From positions 80,096 to 144,095 of the forward strand of contig NZ_FMTT01000010.1 in NCBI RefSeq assembly GCF_900100345.1: a stretch of 64,000 nucleotides of DNA, in the 5' to 3' direction. Numbering within the stretch: the first letter of the stretch is position 1; the number at the start of each line of letters is the position of its first letter. This DNA is from Paenibacillus tianmuensis. Its GTDB lineage: Bacteria > Bacillota > Bacilli > Paenibacillales > NBRC-103111. Positions 57,701-64,000 of this stretch are shown here, in pieces. The position numbers were made by a program, and so were the translations under genes. Below the pieces are notes generated by a model, which was not told where the DNA came from, did no database searches, and saw nothing but the letters and a program-made list of their open reading frames with translations.

Positions 57701-60700
57701 GGCGGCCATTCCCTGCTGGCGGGGCGGATCGTGGCCCGAATCCGGGAAGTGTTCGGCGTGGAATTCGGCATCGGGGGCCTCTTCGAGTCGTCCACCGTCG
57801 CCGCTCTCGCCAAGCGTCTCGATCAGGCGCAGGCCGCCAGACCGGCCGTGCGTCCGGCTGAGCGGCCGGAGGCGGTCCCGCTTTCTTTTGCCCAGAACCG
57901 ACTGTGGTTTCTGTATCGTCTGGAAGGCCCAAGTCCGACCTACAACATTCCGTTGGTTGCCCGGCTGTCCGGCCCGTTAAACGCGGCTGCGCTGGCAGAA
58001 GCGCTCGGCGATGTGGCAAGCCGGCACGAGACGCTGCGCACGATTTTCCCGGATACGCAGGGCTCCTCGCAGCAGCTCATTTTGGATGCGGCGGAGGCCA
58101 AGCCCCGGCTGCTGGTGACCGAAGTCCGCGAAGACGAGCTGTCCGAGCGGCTGGCGGAAGCGGTGCGCTACGGCTTCCGGCTCGCCGAGGAGCCTTCGCT
58201 TCGCGCCGAATTGTTCGTGCTTGGCGAGAACGAATACGCCCTGCTGCTGCTGCTTCACCATATCGCGGGCGACGGCTGGTCGCTGGTTCCGCTCACCCGC
58301 GAGCTGTCCGCCGCCTACGCTGCCCGTCTGCGGGGCGAATCGCCCGCTTGGGCTCCGCTGCCGGTGCAATATGCTGACTATGCGCTCTGGCAGGAGCGGC
58401 TGCTTGGCAGCGAGGGCGACGCCGACAGCCTGATCGCGAAGCAGCTCGCCTTCTGGACCCGGACGCTGCAGGGCCTGCCGGACGAGCTGACGCTGCCAAC
58501 CGATCGTCCGAGGCCTTCGGCAGCAAGCTACCGGGGCGAGGTTGTCCGCTTCCGGATCGGCAGCGAGCTGAACCTCCGGCTGGCGGAACTTGCCCGTGAA
58601 AGCAAGGCCAGCTTGTTCATGGTGCTGCAGTCCGCCCTTGCGGCGCTGCTTACCCGGCTCGGCGGCGGGACGGATATCCCGATCGGCAGTCCGATTGCGG
58701 GGCGGAGCGACGATGCGCTGGATGGCCTGATCGGCTTGTTCATCAATACGCTGGTGCTCCGCACCGATACGTCCGGCGATCCGTCCTTCCGTGAGCTGCT
58801 GGCTCGTGTCCGCCAGACGAATCTGGCTGCTTACGAGCATCAGGATGTGCCTTTCGAGCGTCTGGTCGAGGTGCTGAATCCCGTACGTTCGCGGGCCCGG
58901 CACCCGCTGTTCCAGATGATGCTGGTGCTGCAAAATACGCCGGATGCCGCGTTGGAACTGCCCGGAGTGTCGTCGCGTCTCCAATTGGACAGCGTCGGTG
59001 CGGCCAAGTTCGATCTGACCTTCGAGCTGAATGAGCGCCGCAGACCGGATGGCACGCCGGACGGGCTGGAGGGGCTGCTGGAATACAGCTCCGATCTGTT
59101 CGAGCACGGCACGGCGGAAAAGCTGGCCGAGCGGTTTGTGCAGGTGCTGGAGGGAGCGGCGGCCGAGCCGGATCAGCCGATCGGGCGGATGGACGTCTTG
59201 TTGCCCGACGAGCGCAGCAGCCTGCTGGCGCAATGGCGAGAGCCGCTGCCCGGGACACCAGGGGCCCATTTGCCCGCGCTGTTCGAGGCGCAGGCGGCCC
59301 GCAGCCCCGGATCGGCGGCGGTCGTCTACGAAGAGGAGAGCCTCGACTATGCGGAGCTGAACCGCCGCGCCAACCGGCTGGCGCATCTGCTGATCGCCGA
59401 AGGCGTCGGCCCTGAGCAGATGGTGGCGTTGGCGCTGCCGCGTTCGGTGGAGATGGTGATCGGCGTGCTGGCCGTGCTGAAGGCCGGAGCTGCGTACTTG
59501 CCGCTGGACCCGGATTACCCTGCCGACCGGCTGGCTTATATGCTGGAGGACGCCCGGCCGGTGTATGTCGTCACAAGCGAAGCCGGGGCTCAGGGCTTGC
59601 CGGATACCGGCAGCCTGCCGCGTCTGGTGGTGGATGCGCCGGACACGGCGGAACGGCTAAGGGCGTATTCGCCGGATAACCCCGGCGACCGCGATCGCAG
59701 AGGGCCGCTGTCGCCGCTAAGCCCTGCGTATATGATCTATACCTCGGGCTCGACGGGCAAGCCGAAAGGCGTCGTGATCCCGCATCAGAACGTCATACGG
59801 TTGTTTGCATCGACGCAGCATTGGTTCGGCTTCGGTTCGGAGGATGTCTGGACGCTATTCCATTCGTATGCTTTCGATTTTTCCGTATGGGAAATCTGGG
59901 GACCGCTTCTCCATGGCGGCCGCCTTGTAGTGGTGCCGCACACGGTCAGCCGGTCGCCCGCGGAGTTCCTGCAATTGCTCGTACGCGAGCGGGTTACGGT
60001 GCTGAATCAGACGCCGTCGGCGTTTTATCAGCTGATGCAGGCGGACCGCGAGCATCCATCGCTGGGCGGGGAGCTGGCTCTGCGATACGTCGTCTTCGGC
60101 GGCGAGGCGCTGGAGCTCGGACGGCTGGAAGAGTGGTATGCGCGCCATCCGGACGACGCGCCGAGATTGATCAACATGTACGGTATTACCGAGACAACCG
60201 TGCACGTCAGCTACAAGGAGCTGGACCGCAGCAGCGCCGCTTCGGGGAGCGGCAGCCTGATCGGCGAAGCGATTCCGGATTTGCGGGTCTATATTCTGGA
60301 TGCGGCGCTGCAGCCCGTACCGCCCGGAGTGGCGGGAGAAATGTATGTCGCCGGCGCCGGGCTGGCTCGCGGCTATTGGGGACGTCCGGGCCTGACGGCG
60401 GAGCGCTTCGTGGCCGATCCGTTCGGCGCGGCGGGCTCCCGGATGTACCGTACCGGCGATTTGGCCCGGCGCCTCGCCGACGGCTCGCTGGATTATTTGG
60501 GCCGGGCGGATCATCAGGTGAAGATCCGCGGGTTCCGCATCGAGCCGGGCGAGATCGAGGCGGTTCTGGCAAGGCATCCCGGCGTCGCTCAGGTCGCCGT
60601 CGTGGTGCGCGAGGATCAGCCGGGCGACAAGCGGCTGGTCGCTTACGTCGTCCCCGCCCCGGACTCGCTCGCCGAGCCTGCCGAGCTGCGCCGGTATGCG

Positions 60701-61900
60701 GGCGCCAGCCTGCCGGATTACATGGTGCCATCGGCCGTTATCGGCATGGATGCCCTGCCGCTTACGCCGAACGGCAAGCTGGACCGGAAGGCGCTGCCTG
60801 CCCCGGATTGGAGCGTCGATCCTGACGGAAGAGGCCCGCGGACGCCGCAAGAGGAAGTGCTGTGCGATTTGTTCGCCGAAGTGCTGGGGCTGCGGCGTGT
60901 AGGGATCGACGACGGCTTCTTCGAACTCGGAGGGCATTCGCTGCTGGCGGTGCGGCTGATGAGCCGCATTCGTGAAGCGATGGGCCGCGATCTCGGCATC
61001 GGCGTCCTCTTCGAGACGCCGACGGTTGCCGGTCTTGCGGAGCGGCTGGAGATGGGGACGGATCAAGGCGCGCTCCAGGTGCTTCTGCCGCTGCGGGCCC
61101 ACGGTACCGAGACGCCGCTCTTCTGCGTCCATCCGGCGGGCGGGCTTAGCTGGTGCTACGCCGGCTTGATGAAGCATCTCGGGATGGAATACCCGATCTA
61201 TGGCCTTCAGGCCCGGGGTATTGCGCAGAGCGAGACGCTGCCGCAGACGATGGACGAGATGACGGCGGATTACATTGCGCACATCCGCACGGTGCAGCCA
61301 ACCGGCCCGTACCGGCTGCTTGGCTGGTCGCTCGGCGGCAACGTGGCGCAGGCTATGGCCGTCCAATTGCAGCAGGAAGGGGAGGAAGTCGAGTTCCTCG
61401 CGATGCTGGACGCCTTCCCAAGCCATTATTTGTCGATTCGCGACGAAGTGGACGAGGAAGAAGCGCTGACCGCAATGCTGGCGCTCGGCGGCTACGACCC
61501 GGACAGTCTCGGCGACGTTCCGCTCACCATGGCCGCTGCCATCGAGATTCTGCGCAGCGACGGCAGCGCGCTGGCAAGCTTGGACGAAGCGATTATCCAG
61601 AATCTGCGCACGACCTACGAGAATTCGGTTCGTCTGTTAGGGGCGTATGTGCCGAAACGGTACGAGGGCGATCTGCTGTTCTTCCATTCCACGATCATTC
61701 CGGACTGGTTCGATCCGATTGATCCGGAGATGTGGCTTCCGTATATTAGCGGGCAGATGGAGCGCCACGATATTGCATGCCGGCATAAAGACCTGTGCCA
61801 GCCCGGACCGCTGACGGTGATCGGACAGCAGCTTTCGGTGAAGCTGCAGGCGCTGAAAAACCGGACAGCCAAAACCTTCAGGGAGGAAATCAAACAATGA
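54704..61900 (+). CDS. dhbF: Bacillibactin-type NRPS: C-A(Gly)-PCP-C-A(Thr)-PCP-TE
   Basis: 2398 residues. C1 (about 12-430, HHLVIDGYS near 138); A1 (460-960), pocket beginning DILQ as in glycine-specific domains, other positions less clear; PCP1 (GGHSLLAG, 1001); C2 (1045-1480, HHIAGDGWS, 1184); A2 (1510-2010) with pocket DFWNVGMVH, a threonine code; PCP2 (GGHSLLAV, 2078); thioesterase (2130-2398, GWSLGG, 2206). This is the domain order of DhbF, which joins DHB, Gly and Thr and cyclotrimerizes the unit into a trilactone. ATG 54704 has AAGGAG upstream. The stop overlaps the MbtH-like gene (ATGA). Confidence 0.94.
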   Translation: MSEARQTRQPLTGAQLGIWFAQQLDPESPMFNTGEYIDIRGSVDPARFEAALRQTMEEAETLHLRFGEDESGPWQCLEPSSDWMLHHMDFSGTDHPLEAAEAWMRRNLAEPMDLTRGALFTQALFKLAPDRFLWYQRIHHLVIDGYSFSLLAQRAAQLYTAFSQEQPPGPGAFGELQSILQEDEAYRASEQQERDRAFWLARFADAPEAVSLGSRTARAGAGFLRRTAQLSPDEASALREAAERTGTTWPDVVIAATAAYVHRLTGADDVILGLPMMCRLGSASLRIPGMVMNLLPLRLAVWPEMPLSELLRQVSREVRDARRHQLYRQQDMRRELKLLGENRRLFGPMVNVMPFDYRLSFAGCPGIPHNLSAGPVDDLSIHVYDRSDGSGLRVDFDGNPAVYGAEELAAHQRRFLGWLERLASADPGRPISQIDMLLPEEREQVLIEWNETAREMPEASTAAMVEAQAACTPEAVAVVFEDTVLTYAELNRRANRLAHALISRGAGPEGIVALLLPRSAEAVVAFLAVHKTGAAYLPLDPDYPQDRLAYMLQDAAPLCVLTDRETVSRLPSGAAGPFLVLDEAAAEAHLLSQPETSPGDEDRIGRLSPLHPAYILYTSGSTGKPKGVIVTFGSLTNLLTATQDKFRLGVRDRLLSVTTIAFDISVLEIFLPLIAGARLDIAPRSVIMDPPALARMIHESGATIMQATPTLWQALASSKPEPFTGLRIITIGEAFPLGLKLAMQSLGCEVHNQFGPTETTIHSTTERLGEERTGTPPIGRPIANTQAYVLDAGLSPVPPGVAGDLYLAGAGLARGYLGRPDMTAERFVADPFGPPGSRMYRTGDLARWLEDGTLDYIGRADHQIKIRGFRVELGEIESLLSRHSAIDQVTVVAREDRPGDKRLVAYFTTISPDGPDPAELRQYVAEELPDYMVPSAFVPLAAMPLTLNKKIDRKALPAPDFHAVVSRSPRTPQEELLCGLFAEVLGLAKAGIDDDFFRLGGHSLLAGRIVARIREVFGVEFGIGGLFESSTVAALAKRLDQAQAARPAVRPAERPEAVPLSFAQNRLWFLYRLEGPSPTYNIPLVARLSGPLNAAALAEALGDVASRHETLRTIFPDTQGSSQQLILDAAEAKPRLLVTEVREDELSERLAEAVRYGFRLAEEPSLRAELFVLGENEYALLLLLHHIAGDGWSLVPLTRELSAAYAARLRGESPAWAPLPVQYADYALWQERLLGSEGDADSLIAKQLAFWTRTLQGLPDELTLPTDRPRPSAASYRGEVVRFRIGSELNLRLAELARESKASLFMVLQSALAALLTRLGGGTDIPIGSPIAGRSDDALDGLIGLFINTLVLRTDTSGDPSFRELLARVRQTNLAAYEHQDVPFERLVEVLNPVRSRARHPLFQMMLVLQNTPDAALELPGVSSRLQLDSVGAAKFDLTFELNERRRPDGTPDGLEGLLEYSSDLFEHGTAEKLAERFVQVLEGAAAEPDQPIGRMDVLLPDERSSLLAQWREPLPGTPGAHLPALFEAQAARSPGSAAVVYEEESLDYAELNRRANRLAHLLIAEGVGPEQMVALALPRSVEMVIGVLAVLKAGAAYLPLDPDYPADRLAYMLEDARPVYVVTSEAGAQGLPDTGSLPRLVVDAPDTAERLRAYSPDNPGDRDRRGPLSPLSPAYMIYTSGSTGKPKGVVIPHQNVIRLFASTQHWFGFGSEDVWTLFHSYAFDFSVWEIWGPLLHGGRLVVVPHTVSRSPAEFLQLLVRERVTVLNQTPSAFYQLMQADREHPSLGGELALRYVVFGGEALELGRLEEWYARHPDDAPRLINMYGITETTVHVSYKELDRSSAASGSGSLIGEAIPDLRVYILDAALQPVPPGVAGEMYVAGAGLARGYWGRPGLTAERFVADPFGAAGSRMYRTGDLARRLADGSLDYLGRADHQVKIRGFRIEPGEIEAVLARHPGVAQVAVVVREDQPGDKRLVAYVVPAPDSLAEPAELRRYAGASLPDYMVPSAVIGMDALPLTPNGKLDRKALPAPDWSVDPDGRGPRTPQEEVLCDLFAEVLGLRRVGIDDGFFELGGHSLLAVRLMSRIREAMGRDLGIGVLFETPTVAGLAERLEMGTDQGALQVLLPLRAHGTETPLFCVHPAGGLSWCYAGLMKHLGMEYPIYGLQARGIAQSETLPQTMDEMTADYIAHIRTVQPTGPYRLLGWSLGGNVAQAMAVQLQQEGEEVEFLAMLDAFPSHYLSIRDEVDEEEALTAMLALGGYDPDSLGDVPLTMAAAIEILRSDGSALASLDEAIIQNLRTTYENSVRLLGAYVPKRYEGDLLFFHSTIIPDWFDPIDPEMWLPYISGQMERHDIACRHKDLCQPGPLTVIGQQLSVKLQALKNRTAKTFREEIKQ

Positions 61901-62124
61901 CCAATCCATTCGAGCGAACGGACAGCGACTACCTGGTGTTGATCAATGACGAGGGGCAGCATTCGCTGTGGCCTGCTTTCATTCCGGTTCCGCAGGGCTG
62001 GACGGCGGCGTTCGGGCAGGCTGCGCGGGAAGCGTGCCTCGAATACATCGCTGCACGCTGGTCGGATCTGCGGCCTCGCAGCCTTGATGCCGAGCCCGTC
62101 CACGCCGACACGAAGCAGGGATGA
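61897..62124 (+). CDS. MbtH-like protein
   Basis: 75 residues with the family pattern [33 protein letters not shown] and the final tryptophan region ARWSDLRP. MbtH-like proteins bind NRPS adenylation domains and are needed for their activity or folding; this one would serve DhbF, with whose stop codon it overlaps by four bases. It may also support the NRPSs of the upstream cluster, which has no MbtH gene of its own in the window (inference). Confidence 0.95.
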   Translation: MTNPFERTDSDYLVLINDEGQHSLWPAFIPVPQGWTAAFGQAAREACLEYIAARWSDLRPRSLDAEPVHADTKQG

Positions 62125-63581
62125 AGGAAGGACCGAGTCCCAAAGTCGTTGTGTGCATCGTCTACGTCGCCGCCATGTTTATGGCGTCGATGGACGCGAC
62201 CGTCCTGAACGTTGCGCTGGGCACCATCAGCCGGGAGCTGAACATACCGCCGGCTGCTTCCGGCGCGCTCAACGTCGGCTATCTGGCCAGCCTTGCTCTC
62301 GTCCTGCCGGTAGCCGGCTGGCTCGGAGACCGCTGGGGAAGCAAACGGATCTTACTGCTGGCGCTCGGCTTGTTCACCGGGGCTTCCGCCTTGTGCGGGT
62401 TGGCCGGCAGTCTGGCGGAGCTTACCGCGTACCGGGTGCTGCAAGGCATCGGCGGCGGCTTGCTCACGCCCGTTGGTATGGCGATGCTGTTCCGGGCCTT
62501 CCCGCCGCAGGAGCGTGCCAAGGTATCGCGGGCGCTGGTGCTGCCTATTGCCGCAGCGCCTGCGCTGGGGCCGATCGTCAGCGGCTTGTTGACGGACCAG
62601 TTCTCCTGGCGCTGGATTTTCTACATCAATCTCCCGGTCGGTATTCCAGTTCTGCTGTTCGGACTGCTGTATCTCAAGGAGCATAAGGAACCGGAGGCCG
62701 GCCGGCTGGATCTGCCGGGCTTCCTGCTCTCCGCTCCCGGCATGGCGCTGACGATGTACGCCCTTAGCCAAGGGCCGGTTCTCGGCTGGCATTCGCCATG
62801 GATTGCGGGCGCGGGCCTCCTGGGCTTGCTTTTGCTGGCCGCTCTCGTCGTAGTCGAGCTGCGTGCGCCGAAGCCGATGCTGGATTTCCGGCTGCTAAGC
62901 GACAGGCTGTTTCGCACGGCGGGGCTCGTCGGCATGTGCTCGGCCGCCGGCCTGCTGGGCATGCTCTACGTCTTCCCGCTGATGTACCAATATGTGCTGG
63001 GCGCCTCGGCGCTGGAGACCGGACTGACGACGTTTCCGGAAGCGCTGGGGTTGATGGTGTCGTCCCAGCTCGTGCCTTGGTCTTATCCGAAGCTCGGCCC
63101 CAAACGGCTTATCATGACGGGGCTGCTCTGCACGACGGCGATCTTCGTGCTGCTGAGCTTCGTTCACGAGGGCACGGACCCATGGCTGATCCGCACTCTG
63201 CTGTTTGGCGTGGGCGTCTGCTTGGGTCATACGGTCGGCGCGGTGCAGATCGCCTCGTTCGCCAACATTCCCCCTTCGTCGATGGGGCGCGCCTCGACTT
63301 GGTTCTCGGTCCAGAATCGGCTTGGCTCCGCGATCGGCCTCGCGCTGCTGTCCGGCATTCTCGCCGCCGTAGGCACGGGAGCGGCGAACGCTGCTGGAGT
63401 GATGGAGCCGAATTTGACGGCTTACCGGTCCGCATTGCTAGGGGCGGCAGGCTTCCTGCTGCTCGGTCTGTGGTTTGCATTCGGCATCCGCGACTCCGAT
63501 GCCGCCGCAACGCTCCGTAAGCGGGGCGCTCCAGCACCGGTCAAAACTGTGGGAGAACGAAGCTCTCCTGCCGAAGGGTAA
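62121..63581 (+). CDS. MFS exporter, DHA2 (EmrB/QacA) family, probable siderophore exporter
   Basis: 486 residues with about 14 membrane segments. DHA2 markers are [16 protein letters not shown] (motif D1), [15 protein letters not shown] (motif A), [19 protein letters not shown] (motif B) and [12 protein letters not shown] (motif C). The start overlaps the stop of the MbtH-like gene (ATGA), so it is translationally coupled to the siderophore operon and probably exports the finished compound (inference). A terminator follows. Confidence 0.92.
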   Translation: MKEGPSPKVVVCIVYVAAMFMASMDATVLNVALGTISRELNIPPAASGALNVGYLASLALVLPVAGWLGDRWGSKRILLLALGLFTGASALCGLAGSLAELTAYRVLQGIGGGLLTPVGMAMLFRAFPPQERAKVSRALVLPIAAAPALGPIVSGLLTDQFSWRWIFYINLPVGIPVLLFGLLYLKEHKEPEAGRLDLPGFLLSAPGMALTMYALSQGPVLGWHSPWIAGAGLLGLLLLAALVVVELRAPKPMLDFRLLSDRLFRTAGLVGMCSAAGLLGMLYVFPLMYQYVLGASALETGLTTFPEALGLMVSSQLVPWSYPKLGPKRLIMTGLLCTTAIFVLLSFVHEGTDPWLIRTLLFGVGVCLGHTVGAVQIASFANIPPSSMGRASTWFSVQNRLGSAIGLALLSGILAAVGTGAANAAGVMEPNLTAYRSALLGAAGFLLLGLWFAFGIRDSDAAATLRKRGAPAPVKTVGERSSPAEG

Positions 63582-63630
63582 TGTGCTTTGCAGACGTCAA
63601 AACGTTGGGGAAGCTATTGTCCAGCGTGTG

Positions 63631-63685
63631 AAAAAGATTGCCGAACCTCCAGCCAGAAGGCCGGGGCGCGGCAATCTTTTTATTT
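63631..63685 (+). terminator. Rho-independent terminator of the siderophore operon
   Basis: Arms AAAAGATTGCCG and CGGCAATCTTTT enclose about 25 bases and are followed by a T-rich tract, 50 bases after the MFS stop codon. Confidence 0.82.
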
Positions 63686-63765
63686 TATCGTTAAGGCTGA
63701 GAAGACTCCCTCTTCGATAAGGGGGAGATGAATCAGCATCTCTTGTATATAAATGAGAACATATG

Positions 63766-63774
63766 TGCTATAAT
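63766..63774 (+). promoter_or_regulatory. Extended -10 promoter of the tnpB gene
   Basis: TGCTATAAT (TGn followed by consensus TATAAT) lies 33 bases before the tnpB start. The surrounding A+T-rich segment resembles leader regions often seen before IS200/IS605 tnpB genes. No element end could be defined. Confidence 0.55.
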
Positions 63775-63807
63775 GGTCATGAAATCACCAAAGGAGATAA
63801 GACTCGC

Positions 63808-64000
63808 ATGTTGCATCATAAAGCTTTTCGCTTTCGCATCTACCCTACGGAGGAGCAAACGACGCTGATCCATCAGATGTTTGGATGCGCTCGCTTTGTC
63901 TTTAACCACTTCCTTGTGAGATGGAACGACACCTTCCAAGAAACAGGCAGAGGCTTGTCTTACCAGACCTGTGCAAACGGGCTGCCAGCGTTGAAAAAGG
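63808..64000 (+). CDS. RNA-guided endonuclease TnpB family (IS200/IS605), 5' part
   Basis: The first 64 codons lie inside the window and the frame is open at the right edge. MLHHKAFRFRIYPTEEQTTL, IHQMFGCARFVFNHFLVRW and the following YQTCANGLPALKK match the N-terminal helix-turn-helix region of TnpB (OrfB) proteins. TnpB is a transposon-encoded nuclease guided by an RNA from the element's right end. The catalytic RuvC-like part and the right end are outside the window. AAGGAG lies upstream of ATG 63808. No tnpA gene is seen on this side. Confidence 0.88.
   Translation, partial: MLHHKAFRFRIYPTEEQTTLIHQMFGCARFVFNHFLVRWNDTFQETGRGLSYQTCANGLPALKK

Noticed and set aside
1..64000. CRISPR arrays, tRNA and rRNA genes
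   Set aside because: No regularly spaced direct repeats, cloverleaf-like segments or rRNA signatures were noticed. A tRNAscan/CRISPR search was not possible here.

Overview
The window looks like chromosomal DNA of an endospore-forming Firmicute of the Paenibacillaceae/Alicyclobacillaceae kind (inference). The signs are a GerA-type germinant receptor gene, Bacillus-type Shine-Dalgarno sequences and Fur boxes, and a dhb-type catecholate siderophore operon. Base composition is uneven. The left end (1-4.9 kb) and the siderophore operon (47.7-63.6 kb) are G+C-rich by eye. The stretch from 4.98 to about 46.8 kb is visibly more A+T-rich.

Layout. (1) 2-4.9 kb: the 3' end of a modular PKS gene (KS-ACP-thioesterase) with a terminator, then fabZ and an SDR gene on the minus strand, and a divergent YafY/WYL-type regulator broken by a one-base frameshift. 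(2) 4.98-6.6 kb: a decayed CBASS anti-phage locus. It holds a 5'-truncated E2-like gene fused to the tail of the WYL gene, followed by an HNH-SAVED effector (Cap5-like) split by one frameshift and closed by a terminator. (3) 6.62-7.92 kb: a group IIC intron inserted directly behind that terminator. Its reverse transcriptase is frameshifted and cut off. (4) 7.92-9.91 kb: gerAB (truncated at the same junction) and gerAA, minus strand. (5) 10.2-46.8 kb: a large trans-AT PKS/NRPS cluster. It encodes an MBL-fold hydrolase, an NRPS (AL-ACP-Cy-A(Cys)/Ox-PCP-partial C), a discrete AT, a PKS/NRPS (KS-ACP-KS-PCP-C) and two further NRPSs. The second NRPS ends in an abnormal condensation-like domain rather than a thioesterase. 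These are followed by a stand-alone ACP, a second AT, a MarR regulator, a three-gene ABC exporter, an acyl-CoA dehydrogenase, a seryl-tRNA-synthetase-like amino acid:carrier protein ligase, a 3-hydroxyacyl-CoA dehydrogenase and an L-aspartate-oxidase-like flavoprotein. (6) 46.9-47.5 kb: a DJ-1/PfpI protein. (7) 47.7-63.6 kb: a Fur-controlled bacillibactin-type operon with an AraC/binding-protein regulator, esterase, dhbA-C-E-B-F, an MbtH-like gene and an MFS exporter. (8) 63.8 kb to the end: the start of a TnpB-like gene.

How the parts work together. In the central cluster the Cy-A(Cys)-Ox module should make a thiazole. Two KS modules then extend it with units supplied by the two discrete ATs, and three adenylation domains add amino acids, two of which share an aliphatic-type code. 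The ACP, AT, acyl-CoA dehydrogenase and hydroxyacyl dehydrogenase resemble the set that makes aminomalonyl- or hydroxymalonyl-ACP in zwittermicin-type pathways. Here the amino-acid loading step may be done by the SerRS-like ligase. That is the most interesting hypothesis in the window. The second is the CBASS remnant carrying a group IIC intron behind its terminator.
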